Positions 1 through 8,029 are shown, counted from the first letter of the stretch. The stretch: 27,214 nt of DNA from an uncultured Lachnospiraceae bacterium (GCA_910586955.1 CAJUMM010000012.1:22732-49945), one strand, 5' to 3'. Numbers and translations are program-made. The notes: a model not told the origin generated them from the letters alone.

Positions 1-195
1 GCAGAGCAGGCGGCAAGAGAGCAGGCGGAGCGCGAGGCGGCTGAGAAGGCGGCAAGAAAGGCAGCTCAGAAGGCTGCTGAGCAGGCATGGTGGGAGGCTG
101 TTGAGAAAAAGCGATGCGATAAATGTGGAACGGAGTATCCGGCCGACGCGGAGCACGGCTGTGCGGTAGTTTATCACGAATACAAATTAGATTAG
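1..195 (+). CDS. C-terminal fragment of a coiled-coil protein with a zinc-finger-like tail
   Basis: The reading frame is open from base 1 to a TAG at 193-195, giving 64 residues; the start lies outside the window. The first 30 or so residues are almost only Ala, Glu, Lys, Arg and Gln, as in a long charged coiled coil. The tail contains CDKCG, followed by HGC and YHE, a plausible small zinc-binding module with one CxxC pair and a later Cys/His. Function cannot be assigned. A convincing terminator follows directly, which supports this being the true end of a gene. Confidence 0.65.
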   Translation, partial: AEQAAREQAEREAAEKAARKAAQKAAEQAWWEAVEKKRCDKCGTEYPADAEHGCAVVYHEYKLD

Positions 196-232
196 ACACC
201 TTTTTAAGAAATTGATAATACACATAAGAGTG

Positions 233-264
233 ACAGCAGGGGATATTCCTCTGCTGTTGTTTTT
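233..264 (+). terminator. Rho-independent terminator of the partial gene
   Basis: An 11-bp stem (233-243 with 247-257, one G-U pair) closes a 3-nt loop and is followed by TGTTTTT. It separates the partial upstream gene from the rhamnose genes. Confidence 0.85.
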
Positions 265-277
265 GGAGCTTCCGAAC

Positions 278-306
278 TTGACTTCCGGCTCTATAATTGC
301 TATGCT
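278..306 (+). promoter_or_regulatory. Probable sigma-A promoter of rhaA
   Basis: TTGACT (278-283) and TATGCT (301-306) are separated by 17 bp. The hexamer CTTCCG occurs at 269-274, 282-287 and 329-334, and an AGCGGA/TCCGCT inverted repeat lies at 315-336, just after the expected start point. These are candidate operator elements for a rhamnose regulator. That regulatory role is inference. Confidence 0.55.
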
Positions 307-397
307 GAAGATAGAGCGGACAGAGGAACTTCCGCTTAGAGAAAGAAGGTTACATTACAGCAAAGAATGACAAAAGGGCAAGGAGGAAAGCGGCAAC

Positions 398-1624
398 ATG
401 AGTATGACAGAACAGAATTACAAGATTGCTAAAGAGATTTACGCCGGGAGAGGCGTAGATACGGATGAGGCTCTGAAACTGCTGAATGAGATTCCGGTCA
501 GCATCCACTGCTGGCAGATTGACGATCTGTCCGGGTTTGAGAATCCGGATCGGGGACTTTCCGGCGGCATCCAGGCTACGGGAAGCGATCCCAGCAAAGC
601 CCGCAGCAGGGAAGAATTTATGGCCAATCTTACCAAAGCTTTGAGCGTGGTGCCCGGAAAGAACAAACTGGCCCTTCATGCAATTTACCTGGACAATTTC
701 GGAAAATTTGTGGACAGGGATGCCATTACCCCGGAGAATTTTGCTTTCTGGGTGGAGTATGCCAGGGAGCATGGGCTGGGGCTTGATTTTAACCCTACCT
801 ATTTCAGCCATGACAAGGCGGAAAGTAATTTCACCCTGTCCAGCTATGATCCTGCCATCCGGGCCTTCTGGGTAGAGCACGGAAAGAGATGCCGCAGGAT
901 CAGCGAATACTTCGGCAAAGAGCTGGGCCAGGTCTGCATAGATAACCACTGGATCCCGGACGGTTACAAGGATTATACCATCGACAAGCTGCGGCACCGG
1001 GAGCTTCTCATGGAGAGTATGGACGAGATTCTGAAAGAGAAGATAGACTGGAACTATACCATGGATTCCTTCGAGAGCAAGCTGTTCGGCTTGGGGCTGG
1101 AGAGCTATACGGTAGGCTCCCACGAGTTCTACTCCAACTATGCGGCTATCCGCAATAACTGTATCGTGTGCATGGATATGGGGCATTTCCATCCCACGGA
1201 AGTGGTATCTGCCAAGCTTTCCAGCTACCTGGTATTTGGCCGCCACGTGCAGCTCCATGTGAGCCGGGGCGTGCGCTGGGACAGCGATCATGTGGTGACC
1301 CTGGACGATGAGCTGAAAGAGGTTATGCTGGAAATTAAGCGCCAGAATGCTTTTGACAAAGTACATATTGGTACGGATTATTTCGACGGTTCCATCAACC
1401 GCATTGCCGCCCAGGCTCTGGGAGCCCGCAGCGTGAAGAAGGCCATTCTGTACGCACTGCTGGAGCCCACGAGACAGCTTCGGGAATACGAGGAGGCTGA
1501 CGATCTGGTGCGCCGCCTGGTGTACAGCGAGGAGGAGAAGACCCTTCCCTTCGGCCTGGTGTGGGAGCAGTTTTGCGAGATGAACAATGTGCCGGGGGCG
1601 GACTGGCTGGAAAAAGTATTGTAA
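398..1624 (+). CDS. rhaA: L-rhamnose isomerase
   Basis: This 408-residue protein matches the family length of about 415-420. RhaA converts L-rhamnose to L-rhamnulose in the cytoplasm using divalent metals. Family signatures are clear: SIHCWQ..D near residue 35 followed by SGFENP, GGIQATG near 56, CMDMGHFHPTE in the metal-binding part, and HVSRGVRWDSDHVV after it. The usual WQGDD reads WQIDD here, a mild substitution. The ATG at 398 has AGGAGG about 12 nt upstream. A promoter candidate lies at 278-306. The stop codon abuts a structured repeat that leads into the aldo/keto reductase gene. The kinase of the pathway, rhaB, lies 5 kb downstream beyond the cysK-metY pair; no rhamnulose-phosphate aldolase is in the window. 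Confidence 0.95.
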   Translation: MSMTEQNYKIAKEIYAGRGVDTDEALKLLNEIPVSIHCWQIDDLSGFENPDRGLSGGIQATGSDPSKARSREEFMANLTKALSVVPGKNKLALHAIYLDNFGKFVDRDAITPENFAFWVEYAREHGLGLDFNPTYFSHDKAESNFTLSSYDPAIRAFWVEHGKRCRRISEYFGKELGQVCIDNHWIPDGYKDYTIDKLRHRELLMESMDEILKEKIDWNYTMDSFESKLFGLGLESYTVGSHEFYSNYAAIRNNCIVCMDMGHFHPTEVVSAKLSSYLVFGRHVQLHVSRGVRWDSDHVVTLDDELKEVMLEIKRQNAFDKVHIGTDYFDGSINRIAAQALGARSVKKAILYALLEPTRQLREYEEADDLVRRLVYSEEEKTLPFGLVWEQFCEMNNVPGADWLEKVL

Positions 1625-1625
1625 T

Positions 1626-1761
1626 CTGCGGAACTGGAATATAAAAACAGCAGAAGCCCGAACAAGGCCCAGAAGGGTTTGCAGACGCAAAGCGGCTGAA
1701 AATTCTTCTAGAAAAGGGGCCTTGGTAGGGATACTGCGGAACTGGAATAAGAACTGGAATA
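1626..1761 (+). repeat. Structured leader repeat, copy A (rhaA-aldo/keto reductase gap)
   Basis: This element fills the space from the rhaA stop to the ribosome site of the next gene. It begins and ends with the 16-mer CTGCGGAACTGGAATA (1626-1641 and 1734-1749), and a further partial copy follows at 1751-1761. The core folds into one long hairpin: GCAG 1650-1653 with CTGC 1734-1737, CCC 1657-1659 with GGG 1728-1730, CAAGGCCC 1663-1670 with GGGCCTTG 1717-1724, AGAAG 1671-1675 with CTTCT 1705-1709, and a CGC-AAA-GCG tip at 1686-1694. The last direct repeat ends 11 nt before the ATG at 1773. A second diverged copy precedes carA at 12418-12543 and keeps the pairing by compensatory changes. I do not recognise a named RNA family. 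Confidence 0.85.
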
Positions 1762-1772
1762 GGAGACCAAGT

Positions 1773-2747
1773 ATGGAAAAACGGATTTTAATTCCCGGTA
1801 CGGAACTGTCGGTATACCCCATTGGCCTGGGGACCGTAGATGCAGGACTGCGCTGGGACGGCGAAGCCGGGGATCGGATTTTTGATGCGTATCTGGATCA
1901 GGGGGGAAACCTCATTGACTGCGCTCACGTCTATTCCGACTGGGTGCCAGGTGAGAAGGCCAGGGCGGAGCGGGTACTGGGAGACTGGCTTGCCCGCAGC
2001 AAAAAGAGGAATCAAATCGTGCTGATGACCAAAGGCGGCCACCCGGATATGGCAGTGCCCAATCCGGACCTGCACAGAAGCCGCATGACGGCAAAGGATA
2101 TGGCGGAAGATTTGGACGGCTCTCTGCAGAAGCTGCGGACGGATGTTATCGATCTCTATTTTTACCACCGGGATAACCGGGAGCAGTCTGTGGAGGAAGA
2201 GATAGAGACTATGGAGGGTTTTGTAAAAGCCGGAAAGATTCGGTATTACGGCTGTTCCAACTGGGATGCGGACCGTATGAAGGCGGCAGACGCTTACTGC
2301 AGGGAAAAGGGATACCGGGGGTTTGCGGCAGATCAGAGCCTGATGAATCTGGGAATGAAATATATGAATCCTCTGGAGGACGATACCCTGGGGTATACCA
2401 GGGGAGAGGCTTTTACTTACCATGTGGATCATCCGGAAAATATGGCTATGCCTTATATGGGCAACTGCAGCGGCTTTTTCCATCGGTTTGATTCCAAAGG
2501 GGAGGAGGGAGTTGCAGGAAATCCCTACTATACACCGGGGAATGTGAAAGTGGCCCGGAAAGTGACGGAACTTAAGGAGCGGTACGGCTGTTCCGTCACC
2601 CAGGTAGTGCTGGGATATTTCTTCCACCAGCCCTTTGCCTGTGTGCCTCTGTACGGTTCCACTTCCACGGAGCACATTGTAGATGCCTGTAGAACTCTGG
2701 ACGTTTCTTTTACGGATGAAGATTATCAATGGTTATTGGAGGACTAA
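1773..2747 (+). CDS. Aldo/keto reductase
   Basis: This is a 324-residue NAD(P)H-dependent oxidoreductase of the aldo/keto reductase TIM-barrel family. The catalytic tetrad is visible: Asp49 and Tyr54 in NLIDCAHVY, Lys87 in MTKGG, and His132 in YFYH. GCSNW at 160-164 and the cofactor-end segment VPLYGSTSTEH at 291-301 also fit. The frame is open further upstream, but the ATG at 1773 has GGAG about 8 nt before it, and the upstream extension is translated repeat sequence, so I reject the longer start. It lies between rhaA and the ASRT-like gene, only 3 nt before the latter. A role in reducing the lactaldehyde made from rhamnose is possible but is only inferred from position; other sugar-derived carbonyls fit equally well. 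Confidence 0.88.
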   Translation: MEKRILIPGTELSVYPIGLGTVDAGLRWDGEAGDRIFDAYLDQGGNLIDCAHVYSDWVPGEKARAERVLGDWLARSKKRNQIVLMTKGGHPDMAVPNPDLHRSRMTAKDMAEDLDGSLQKLRTDVIDLYFYHRDNREQSVEEEIETMEGFVKAGKIRYYGCSNWDADRMKAADAYCREKGYRGFAADQSLMNLGMKYMNPLEDDTLGYTRGEAFTYHVDHPENMAMPYMGNCSGFFHRFDSKGEEGVAGNPYYTPGNVKVARKVTELKERYGCSVTQVVLGYFFHQPFACVPLYGSTSTEHIVDACRTLDVSFTDEDYQWLLED

Positions 2748-2750
2748 ATT

Positions 2751-3107
2751 ATGAAATATTATATTCCTGACTGTTTTTGGCCGGTGAAGGACCAGGGAGA
2801 GTACCTGGGACACGAGGCTATCAGCATTTTAAATACCAACCCGGAGCCGGTGCAGGTCCGCATGACTCTCTACTTTGAGGACCGGGATAAGCTGGAAGGC
2901 TTTGTCCTGGAAGTTCCGGCAGAACGCACCATCCATTTCCACACCTATAAGCTGAAAAACCAGGATGGAGAGAGCATTCCCAGAGGGGTGGGATATGCGG
3001 CTGTGCTGGAGTGCGGTTCTCCTGTAACGGTCCAGTATGCCAGGGTAGACGTGACCCAGCCGGAGCTGGCGATTGCCACCACCATGGCGGCTACGCTTCC
3101 GGAATAA
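2751..3107 (+). CDS. ASRT-family (sensory rhodopsin transducer-like) small-molecule-binding protein
   Basis: This 118-residue protein resembles Anabaena sensory rhodopsin transducer along its whole length. It shares HEAISILNTN, an MTLYFEDRDKLEG strand, an EVPAERTIHFHTYKL segment, IPRGVGYAAVLE, and PVTVQYARVD near the C-terminus. Members of this all-beta family in bacteria without rhodopsin have been proposed to bind sugars and often sit in carbohydrate loci. There is no signal peptide or membrane segment, so it should be cytosolic. GGAGG lies about 10 nt before the ATG, inside the end of the aldo/keto reductase gene, so the genes are cotranscribed. A role as a rhamnose-derived metabolite binder is inference from context. 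A strong terminator follows. Confidence 0.85.
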   Translation: MKYYIPDCFWPVKDQGEYLGHEAISILNTNPEPVQVRMTLYFEDRDKLEGFVLEVPAERTIHFHTYKLKNQDGESIPRGVGYAAVLECGSPVTVQYARVDVTQPELAIATTMAATLPE

Positions 3108-3131
3108 AAGGGTAAAGCTAAAATCACAGAG

Positions 3132-3173
3132 TGCTGCAGAAGATGGAGAGATCCCCTCTTTTGCAGCATTTTT
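3132..3173 (+). terminator. Rho-independent terminator of the rhaA-AKR-ASRT operon
   Basis: A 12-bp stem (3132-3143 with 3157-3168, one G-U pair) with a 13-nt loop is followed by TTTTT. It ends the first rhamnose block before the cysK promoter. Confidence 0.9.
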
Positions 3174-3196
3174 CTTTCCAAAATATAAATTACTAG

Positions 3197-3225
3197 TTGA
3201 CATATAGGAAATATAGGAATATAAT
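3197..3225 (+). promoter_or_regulatory. Consensus sigma-A promoter of cysK-metY
   Basis: TTGACA (3197-3202) and TATAAT (3220-3225) match consensus fully with a 17-bp spacer. The spacer holds a tandem ATATAGGAA motif, a possible site for a repressor such as an Rrf2/CymR-type cysteine regulator (inference). The leader to the ATG at 3306 is only about 75 nt, too short for a T-box or SAM riboswitch. Confidence 0.88.
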
Positions 3226-3305
3226 AAAAACCGATCCCAGAAATATCCAAGAAAACAAAACAACGGAATCACGAAAGCAGAATGAAAGATCAGGAGGATT
3301 TAATT

Positions 3306-4238
3306 ATGGCAAAGATTTATCACGGAGCCCTGGAGCTGATTGGGAATACGCCTTTGGTGGAGGCGGCGAATTTGGAGCAGGCCTTGGGATTGAAAGCAAG
3401 ACTTTTGCTGAAGCTGGAGTATTTCAATCCGGCAGGCAGCGTCAAGGACCGGGTGGCGAAGGCAATGATTGAGGACGCAGAGGAAAAGGGGATTCTGAAG
3501 GAGGGATCGGTTATTATTGAGCCTACCTCGGGAAATACGGGGATTGGCCTGGCTTCCATTGCGGCGGTAAAGGGATACCGCATAATTCTCACCATGCCGG
3601 AAACCATGAGCATGGAGCGCCGGAATATTCTGAAAGCCTATGGGGCGGAACTGGTCTTGACGGAGGGCGCCCAGGGAATGGCTGGGGCTATTGCCAAGGC
3701 AGAAGAGCTGGCGCAAGAGATTCCGGACAGTTTTATCCCCGGACAGTTTGACAATCCGGCCAATCCGGCTATGCACAGAAAGACTACAGGACCGGAGATC
3801 TGGAAGGATACGGAAGGGGCTGTGGATATTTTTGTGGCAGGCGTAGGAACCGGCGGCACCCTCACAGGCGTAGGCGAATATTTAAAAGAGAAGAAGCCAA
3901 AGGTGAAGGTGACAGCGGTAGAGCCGGCCAGTTCGCCGGTGCTTTCCGGGGGAAAGAGCGGCCCTCACAAAATCCAGGGAATCGGAGCCGGATTTGTGCC
4001 CAAGGTATTGAATACAAAGGTGTATGATGAAGTGATAAAAATAAAGAATGAGGATGCTTTTGCAGCCGGAAAACTGCTTGCGAAGCAGGAAGGCATACTG
4101 GTGGGTATTTCCTCCGGTGCAGCCCTTCATGCAGGAATTGAGCTGGCGAAGCGCCCGGAGAATGAGGGAAAGACCATTGTAGTGCTCCTTCCCGACAGCG
4201 GGGATCGGTACTATTCCACGCCGCTGTTTGTTGAGTAA
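3306..4238 (+). CDS. cysK: Cysteine synthase A (O-acetylserine sulfhydrylase)
   Basis: This 310-residue PLP enzyme makes L-cysteine from O-acetylserine and sulfide. LELIGNTPLV opens the fold, the PLP lysine is Lys47 in NPAGSVKDR, and the substrate loop is TSGNTG at 74-79. GVGTGGTLTGVGEYL provides the phosphate-binding loop, and GISSGAA and LPDSGDRY close the fold. An in-frame ATG 24 nt upstream exists, but the AGGAGG at 3292-3297 sits correctly for the ATG at 3306 and lies inside the longer version. metY follows after 43 nt on the same strand and the only promoter seen is upstream of cysK, so the two form a sulfide-assimilating operon. Confidence 0.95.
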   Translation: MAKIYHGALELIGNTPLVEAANLEQALGLKARLLLKLEYFNPAGSVKDRVAKAMIEDAEEKGILKEGSVIIEPTSGNTGIGLASIAAVKGYRIILTMPETMSMERRNILKAYGAELVLTEGAQGMAGAIAKAEELAQEIPDSFIPGQFDNPANPAMHRKTTGPEIWKDTEGAVDIFVAGVGTGGTLTGVGEYLKEKKPKVKVTAVEPASSPVLSGGKSGPHKIQGIGAGFVPKVLNTKVYDEVIKIKNEDAFAAGKLLAKQEGILVGISSGAALHAGIELAKRPENEGKTIVVLLPDSGDRYYSTPLFVE

Positions 4239-4281
4239 GGATGGCATGCAGAAGATGACAGAAAGAAAAGAGGACAGAATA

Positions 4282-5595
4282 ATGGCAGATAAAATCACAA
4301 GAGAAAACAGAAACTTTAAATTTGAGACTCTGCAGCTTCACGTAGGACAGGAAAGCCCCGATCCGGTGACGGACGCCCGGGCGGTGCCCATTTACCAGAC
4401 CTCCTCCTACGTATTCCGAAACAGCGATCATGCAGCGGCCCGCTTTGGCCTTTCTGATGCGGGAAATATCTACGGGCGGCTCACCAACCCCACGGAAGAT
4501 GTGTTTGAGCGGAGGATGGCGGCTCTGGAAGGTGGCGTTGCGGCACTGGCGGTGGCCTCCGGAGCAGCGGCTATCTCCTATACCATTGAAAATCTGGCCC
4601 AGAACGGGGATCACATTGTGTCGGCCAAGAATATTTACGGCGGCTCCTACAATCTGCTGGCACACACCCTGCCTCAGTATGGCATCCGGACCACCTTTGT
4701 GGACATTTTCAATGAGGCTGAGGCAGAGGCGGCGATTCAGGAGAATACCAAGGCGATCTTTATCGAGACCCTGGGCAATCCCAACTCCGATGTGGTGGAC
4801 ATTGAGTCGGTGGCAAAGCTTGCCCATAAGCATAAGATTCCTCTTGTGGTAGACAATACCTTTGCTACCCCTTATCTGGTGCGGCCCATAGAGTATGGGG
4901 CGGATATTGTGGTACACTCTGCCACCAAGTTTATCGGAGGGCATGGAACCACCATCGGCGGCGTGATTGTGGACAGCGGCAAATTTGACTGGGAGGCCTC
5001 CGGAAGGTTCCCGTCTTTGACGGAACCGAACCCCAGCTACCACGGCATCAGCTTTACGAAAGCCGTTGGCCCGGCGGCCTTTGTTACCAAGATCCGTGCC
5101 ATCCTTCTGCGGGATACGGGGGCGACCCTTTCTCCCTTCCACGCATTCTTGTTCCTCCAGGGACTGGAGACATTGTCCCTCCGGGTGGAGCGCCATGTGG
5201 AGAATGCCCTGAAGGTGGTGGAGTACTTAAACAGCCATCCCCAGGTGGAGGCGGTTCACCATCCTTCTGTCACCGGAGACATAAGGCAGAAGGAGCTGTA
5301 TCAGAAATACTTCCCCAGGGGAGGCGGTTCCATCTTTACCTTTGAGATCAAGGGCGATGCCCAGAAGGCCAAGGACTTTATCGACAACCTGGAGCTTTTC
5401 TCCCTGCTGGCCAATGTGGCGGATGTAAAATCCCTGGTCATCCATCCGGCGACGACGACCCACAGCCAGTGCACGGAAGAAGAGCTGCTGGATCAGGGAA
5501 TCCGTCCCAACACCATCCGGCTCTCCATCGGTACGGAGCACATCGACGATATCCTTCAGGATCTGGAAGAGGCGTTTAAAGCAGTGAAAGCATAA
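4282..5595 (+). CDS. metY: O-acetylhomoserine sulfhydrylase
   Basis: This 437-residue Cys/Met metabolism PLP enzyme makes homocysteine from O-acetylhomoserine and sulfide. The start FETLQLHVGQ..PDP and the YQTSSYVF segment are typical of the MetY branch. YGRLTNPT at 64-71, VVDNTFATPYL at 189-199, and the PLP lysine Lys216 in SATKFIGGHG are all present. The length of about 430 also favours MetY over the shorter (about 380) cystathionine gamma-synthase. The chosen ATG at 4282 has AGAGGA about 8 nt before it; upstream in-frame ATGs at 4228 and 4246 lack such a site. It is cotranscribed with cysK, so one operon feeds sulfide to both cysteine and methionine. A strong terminator follows. Confidence 0.93.
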   Translation: MADKITRENRNFKFETLQLHVGQESPDPVTDARAVPIYQTSSYVFRNSDHAAARFGLSDAGNIYGRLTNPTEDVFERRMAALEGGVAALAVASGAAAISYTIENLAQNGDHIVSAKNIYGGSYNLLAHTLPQYGIRTTFVDIFNEAEAEAAIQENTKAIFIETLGNPNSDVVDIESVAKLAHKHKIPLVVDNTFATPYLVRPIEYGADIVVHSATKFIGGHGTTIGGVIVDSGKFDWEASGRFPSLTEPNPSYHGISFTKAVGPAAFVTKIRAILLRDTGATLSPFHAFLFLQGLETLSLRVERHVENALKVVEYLNSHPQVEAVHHPSVTGDIRQKELYQKYFPRGGGSIFTFEIKGDAQKAKDFIDNLELFSLLANVADVKSLVIHPATTTHSQCTEEELLDQGIRPNTIRLSIGTEHIDDILQDLEEAFKAVKA

Positions 5596-5607
5596 TTTTT
5601 TTCTTTG

Positions 5608-5635
5608 GACGGCGGCCTTGGGCCGCTGTCTTTTT
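5608..5635 (+). terminator. Rho-independent terminator of cysK-metY
   Basis: A 10-bp GC-rich stem (5608-5617 with 5621-5630, one G-U pair) with a 3-nt loop is followed by TTTTT. Confidence 0.9.
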
Positions 5636-5648
5636 GTGGTATTCAAAA

Positions 5649-5666
5649 AATATTTACCTAAATATT
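5649..5666. promoter_or_regulatory. Perfect AT-rich palindrome upstream of the DeoR gene
   Basis: AATATTTA-CC-TAAATATT is a perfect 8-bp inverted repeat, partly overlapping a TTGAGA hexamer at 5665-5670. It is a candidate operator for the regulator encoded just downstream. No well-spaced -10 box is seen, so the exact promoter is unresolved. Confidence 0.4.
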
Positions 5667-5746
5667 GAGAAAAAAACCTATAAAAACAAGGAAAAGTGTG
5701 ATAAACTGAAAACAGAACTGACAGGAGCAAACTTGGAGGGATAGCG

Positions 5747-6514
5747 GTGCTGGCCATTGAACGGAAAAATGAAATCCTGGCAACTTTGCAGAAGGAACAG
5801 CGGGTCCTGGTATCGGAGCTGAGCAAAAAGTATGATGTGACGGATGAGACCATCCGCCGGGATTTGGAGAAGCTGGAGAGTGAGGGGTATGTAAAGAGGA
5901 CCTACGGCGGTGCCGTTCTGAATAAGAACACCAATGTAGACATGCCTCTGCGCATCCGGGAAAAGACCAACCGGAGTGAGAAGCAGATCATTGCCAAGCT
6001 GGTTCACGATCTGATTGAGGAGGGAGACCGGATTATGCTGGACGCCTCCTCCACCTCCCTGATGATTGCCAAGGAGCTGAAGGAGAAGGAGAAGCTGACG
6101 GTGATCACCAACTCCGTGGAGGTGCTGATTGAGCTGGCGGGACATGACGGGATCCAGGTGATTTCCACAGGAGGGAACTTAAATGAGACTTCCCTTTCCC
6201 TGGTGGGAAATGCGGCCCAGAAAGTATTGAACGGCTATCACGTGGATAAGGCCGTCCTCTCCTGCAAGGGAATCGATATCCGCAACGGCTTGTCGGATTC
6301 CAATGAGCTGGACAGCGATATTAAGAACGTTATGTATTCCTGTGCGGATACGGCTATCCTGGCTGTGGACAGCAGCAAATTTGACCGGGTATCTTTTGTG
6401 AAGACCATGCAGATGAAGCGGGGAGATATTCTGGTGACGGATCAGATGCCCGGGGGGGAGTGGATAACTTTCCTCAAGGAGCGGGGGGTGCACTTGGTGG
6501 TACCCGGAGAGTGA
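5747..6514 (+). CDS. DeoR/GlpR-family transcriptional regulator, probable rhamnose regulator
   Basis: This 255-residue protein has the N-terminal DeoR winged helix, with RKNEILATLQ, VSELSKKYDVTDETIRRDL around residues 22-40 and EGYVKRTYGGAV at 46-57. The C-terminal sugar-phosphate sensor domain carries DASST, TNS, STGG and VDSSKFDR. The start is GTG, supported by GGAGGG 6 nt upstream; no better ATG exists nearby. It lies 76 nt before rhaB on the same strand. In Bacillus subtilis the rhamnose operon repressor belongs to this family, so regulation of rhaA and rhaB is a reasonable inference. The ligand would be a phosphorylated sugar such as rhamnulose-1-phosphate, which the sequence does not prove. 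Confidence 0.88.
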   Translation: MLAIERKNEILATLQKEQRVLVSELSKKYDVTDETIRRDLEKLESEGYVKRTYGGAVLNKNTNVDMPLRIREKTNRSEKQIIAKLVHDLIEEGDRIMLDASSTSLMIAKELKEKEKLTVITNSVEVLIELAGHDGIQVISTGGNLNETSLSLVGNAAQKVLNGYHVDKAVLSCKGIDIRNGLSDSNELDSDIKNVMYSCADTAILAVDSSKFDRVSFVKTMQMKRGDILVTDQMPGGEWITFLKERGVHLVVPGE

Positions 6515-6546
6515 ATGCGGCGGGCGGCTTGGGCCCGTAGTATAAA

Positions 6547-6564
6547 CCAGCAGAATTTTGCTGG
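6547..6564. promoter_or_regulatory. Near-perfect palindrome in front of rhaB
   Basis: CCAGCAGAATTTTGCTGG matches its reverse complement at 16 of 18 positions (8 of 9 base pairs). It ends about 26 nt before the rhaB ATG and is not followed by a T-run, so an operator or a leader hairpin is more likely than a terminator. Which protein would bind it is unknown. Confidence 0.45.
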
Positions 6565-6590
6565 AACTAAAAATCAAAAAGGAGTAAAGT

Positions 6591-8012
6591 ATGGGAGAGG
6601 TTATTTACAATCTGGCGTTTGATTTTGGAGCATCCAGCGGCAGAATGGTACTCTGTAAGCTGGAGGACGGGAAGCTTGAGCTGGAGGAGCTGCACCGCTT
6701 TCCCAATCAGGAGATCCGGATAGGCGGGCATATTTACTGGGATCTGTTCCGGCTGTATCACGAATTGAAGCAGGGGTTAAAGAAAGCGGCCGCCAGAAAG
6801 CTGCCTATCAAAAGCCTGGCCATTGATACCTGGGGCGTGGACTACGGCCTTCTCGATAAGGACGGCAACCTCATCGGCAATCCCGTCCATTACCGGGATT
6901 CCAGAACCGACGGCGTGATGGAAGAAATTGGGAAGATCATCCCCCTGGAGGAGCTTTACGACCGGACGGGAATCGAGTTTATGTACTTCAATTCCATTTT
7001 CCAGCTCTATGCGGAAAAGGGAATGCGCCCGGTGATTCTGGACAATGCCAAGAGACTGCTCTTTATGCCGGAGCTGTTCGGGTATTTCCTCACAGGTATT
7101 ATGTACACGGAGTATACCTTTGCCAGCACTTCCCAGCTTCTGGATGCCAGAAAGAGGGAGTGGGACTTTGAGCTGATTGAACGCCTGGGACTTAAGAAGG
7201 AGCTCTTCGGGGATATTGTGATGCCCGGTACGGTCATCGGGGATCTGCTTCCTGAGGTACAGGAGGAGACAGGGCTCTCAGGTGTGAAAGTTATTGCTGT
7301 GGGAAGCCATGACACGGCTTCGGCCGTAGCCGGTGCCCCTCTGGAGACGGAGGATGCGGCCTTCCTAAGCTGCGGAACCTGGTCTTTGCTTGGCATGGTT
7401 CTGGATGAACCGATCTTGAATGAGGTTTCCTATAAGTACAACTATACCAACGAGGGCAGTATCGACGGCAAGATCCAGTTCCTGAAAAATATTAACGGTC
7501 TTTGGATTATGCAGAACCTGCGCCGGAACTGGTGCGAGTTTGAGGGGGAGGTATCCTTCCCGGATATCATCGAGGCGGCCAGGACGGCGGAGCGCAGGGA
7601 TTTCATCATCGATCCCAAGGATCCCCGCTTTACGGCTCCCTTAAATATGATGAAGGAGATAGCAGACTACTGTGAGGAGAAAGGCCAGGGCAGGCCGAAA
7701 GGCTTGGGAGAGATGGCTATGGCGATCTACAACGGCCTGACGGAGGAGTACCGGAAGTCTATCCGGTATATGGAGGAGATCACAGGCAAAACCATCCCCT
7801 GCATCAATATGGTAGGCGGCGGTATCCAGGACGAGCTGCTCTGCGAGCTGACGGCGAAAGCCACGGGCAAACGGGTAGTGGCGGGTCCCACGGAAGGCTC
7901 TGTGCTGGGCAACAGCATTGTGCAGCTGGTGGCTACGGGAGCTATCGGCAGCATTGCAGAAGGCCGCGAGATTATTAAACATTCGTTTGCATTGAAATAT
8001 TATGAACCCTAA
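6591..8012 (+). CDS. rhaB: Rhamnulokinase
   Basis: This 473-residue FGGY-family sugar kinase phosphorylates L-rhamnulose to L-rhamnulose-1-phosphate. Visible signatures are the N-terminal phosphate loop NLAFDFGASSGRMVL, DTWGVDYGLLD with the catalytic-region Asp, GSHDTASAVAGAP, CGTWSLLG, and the C-terminal NMVGGGIQDELLCELTA. These fit RhaB better than xylulo- or glycerol kinases. AAGGAG lies 7 nt before the ATG. It follows the DeoR gene and is followed after 17 nt by a phosphoribosyltransferase-like gene, so the three are likely cotranscribed. Together with rhaA it provides the first two steps of rhamnose use; the aldolase must lie elsewhere. Confidence 0.93.
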   Translation: MGEVIYNLAFDFGASSGRMVLCKLEDGKLELEELHRFPNQEIRIGGHIYWDLFRLYHELKQGLKKAAARKLPIKSLAIDTWGVDYGLLDKDGNLIGNPVHYRDSRTDGVMEEIGKIIPLEELYDRTGIEFMYFNSIFQLYAEKGMRPVILDNAKRLLFMPELFGYFLTGIMYTEYTFASTSQLLDARKREWDFELIERLGLKKELFGDIVMPGTVIGDLLPEVQEETGLSGVKVIAVGSHDTASAVAGAPLETEDAAFLSCGTWSLLGMVLDEPILNEVSYKYNYTNEGSIDGKIQFLKNINGLWIMQNLRRNWCEFEGEVSFPDIIEAARTAERRDFIIDPKDPRFTAPLNMMKEIADYCEEKGQGRPKGLGEMAMAIYNGLTEEYRKSIRYMEEITGKTIPCINMVGGGIQDELLCELTAKATGKRVVAGPTEGSVLGNSIVQLVATGAIGSIAEGREIIKHSFALKYYEP

Positions 8013-8029
8013 AGTGAAGGAGGCAGGCT

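Noticed and set aside
278..297. TTGACT plus TATAAT (292-297) as the rhaA promoter
   Set aside because: The spacer is only 8 bp. The TATGCT at 301-306 gives a 17-bp spacer and is preferred.
350..1822. A 490-residue open frame on the minus strand across rhaA
   Set aside because: It is antisense to a gene with clear RhaA motifs, has no ribosome site or recognisable protein features, and arises from codon bias.
3226..3305. T-box or SAM riboswitch before cysK-metY
   Set aside because: Only about 75 nt lie between the promoter and the start codon, and no leader fold or terminator is present there.
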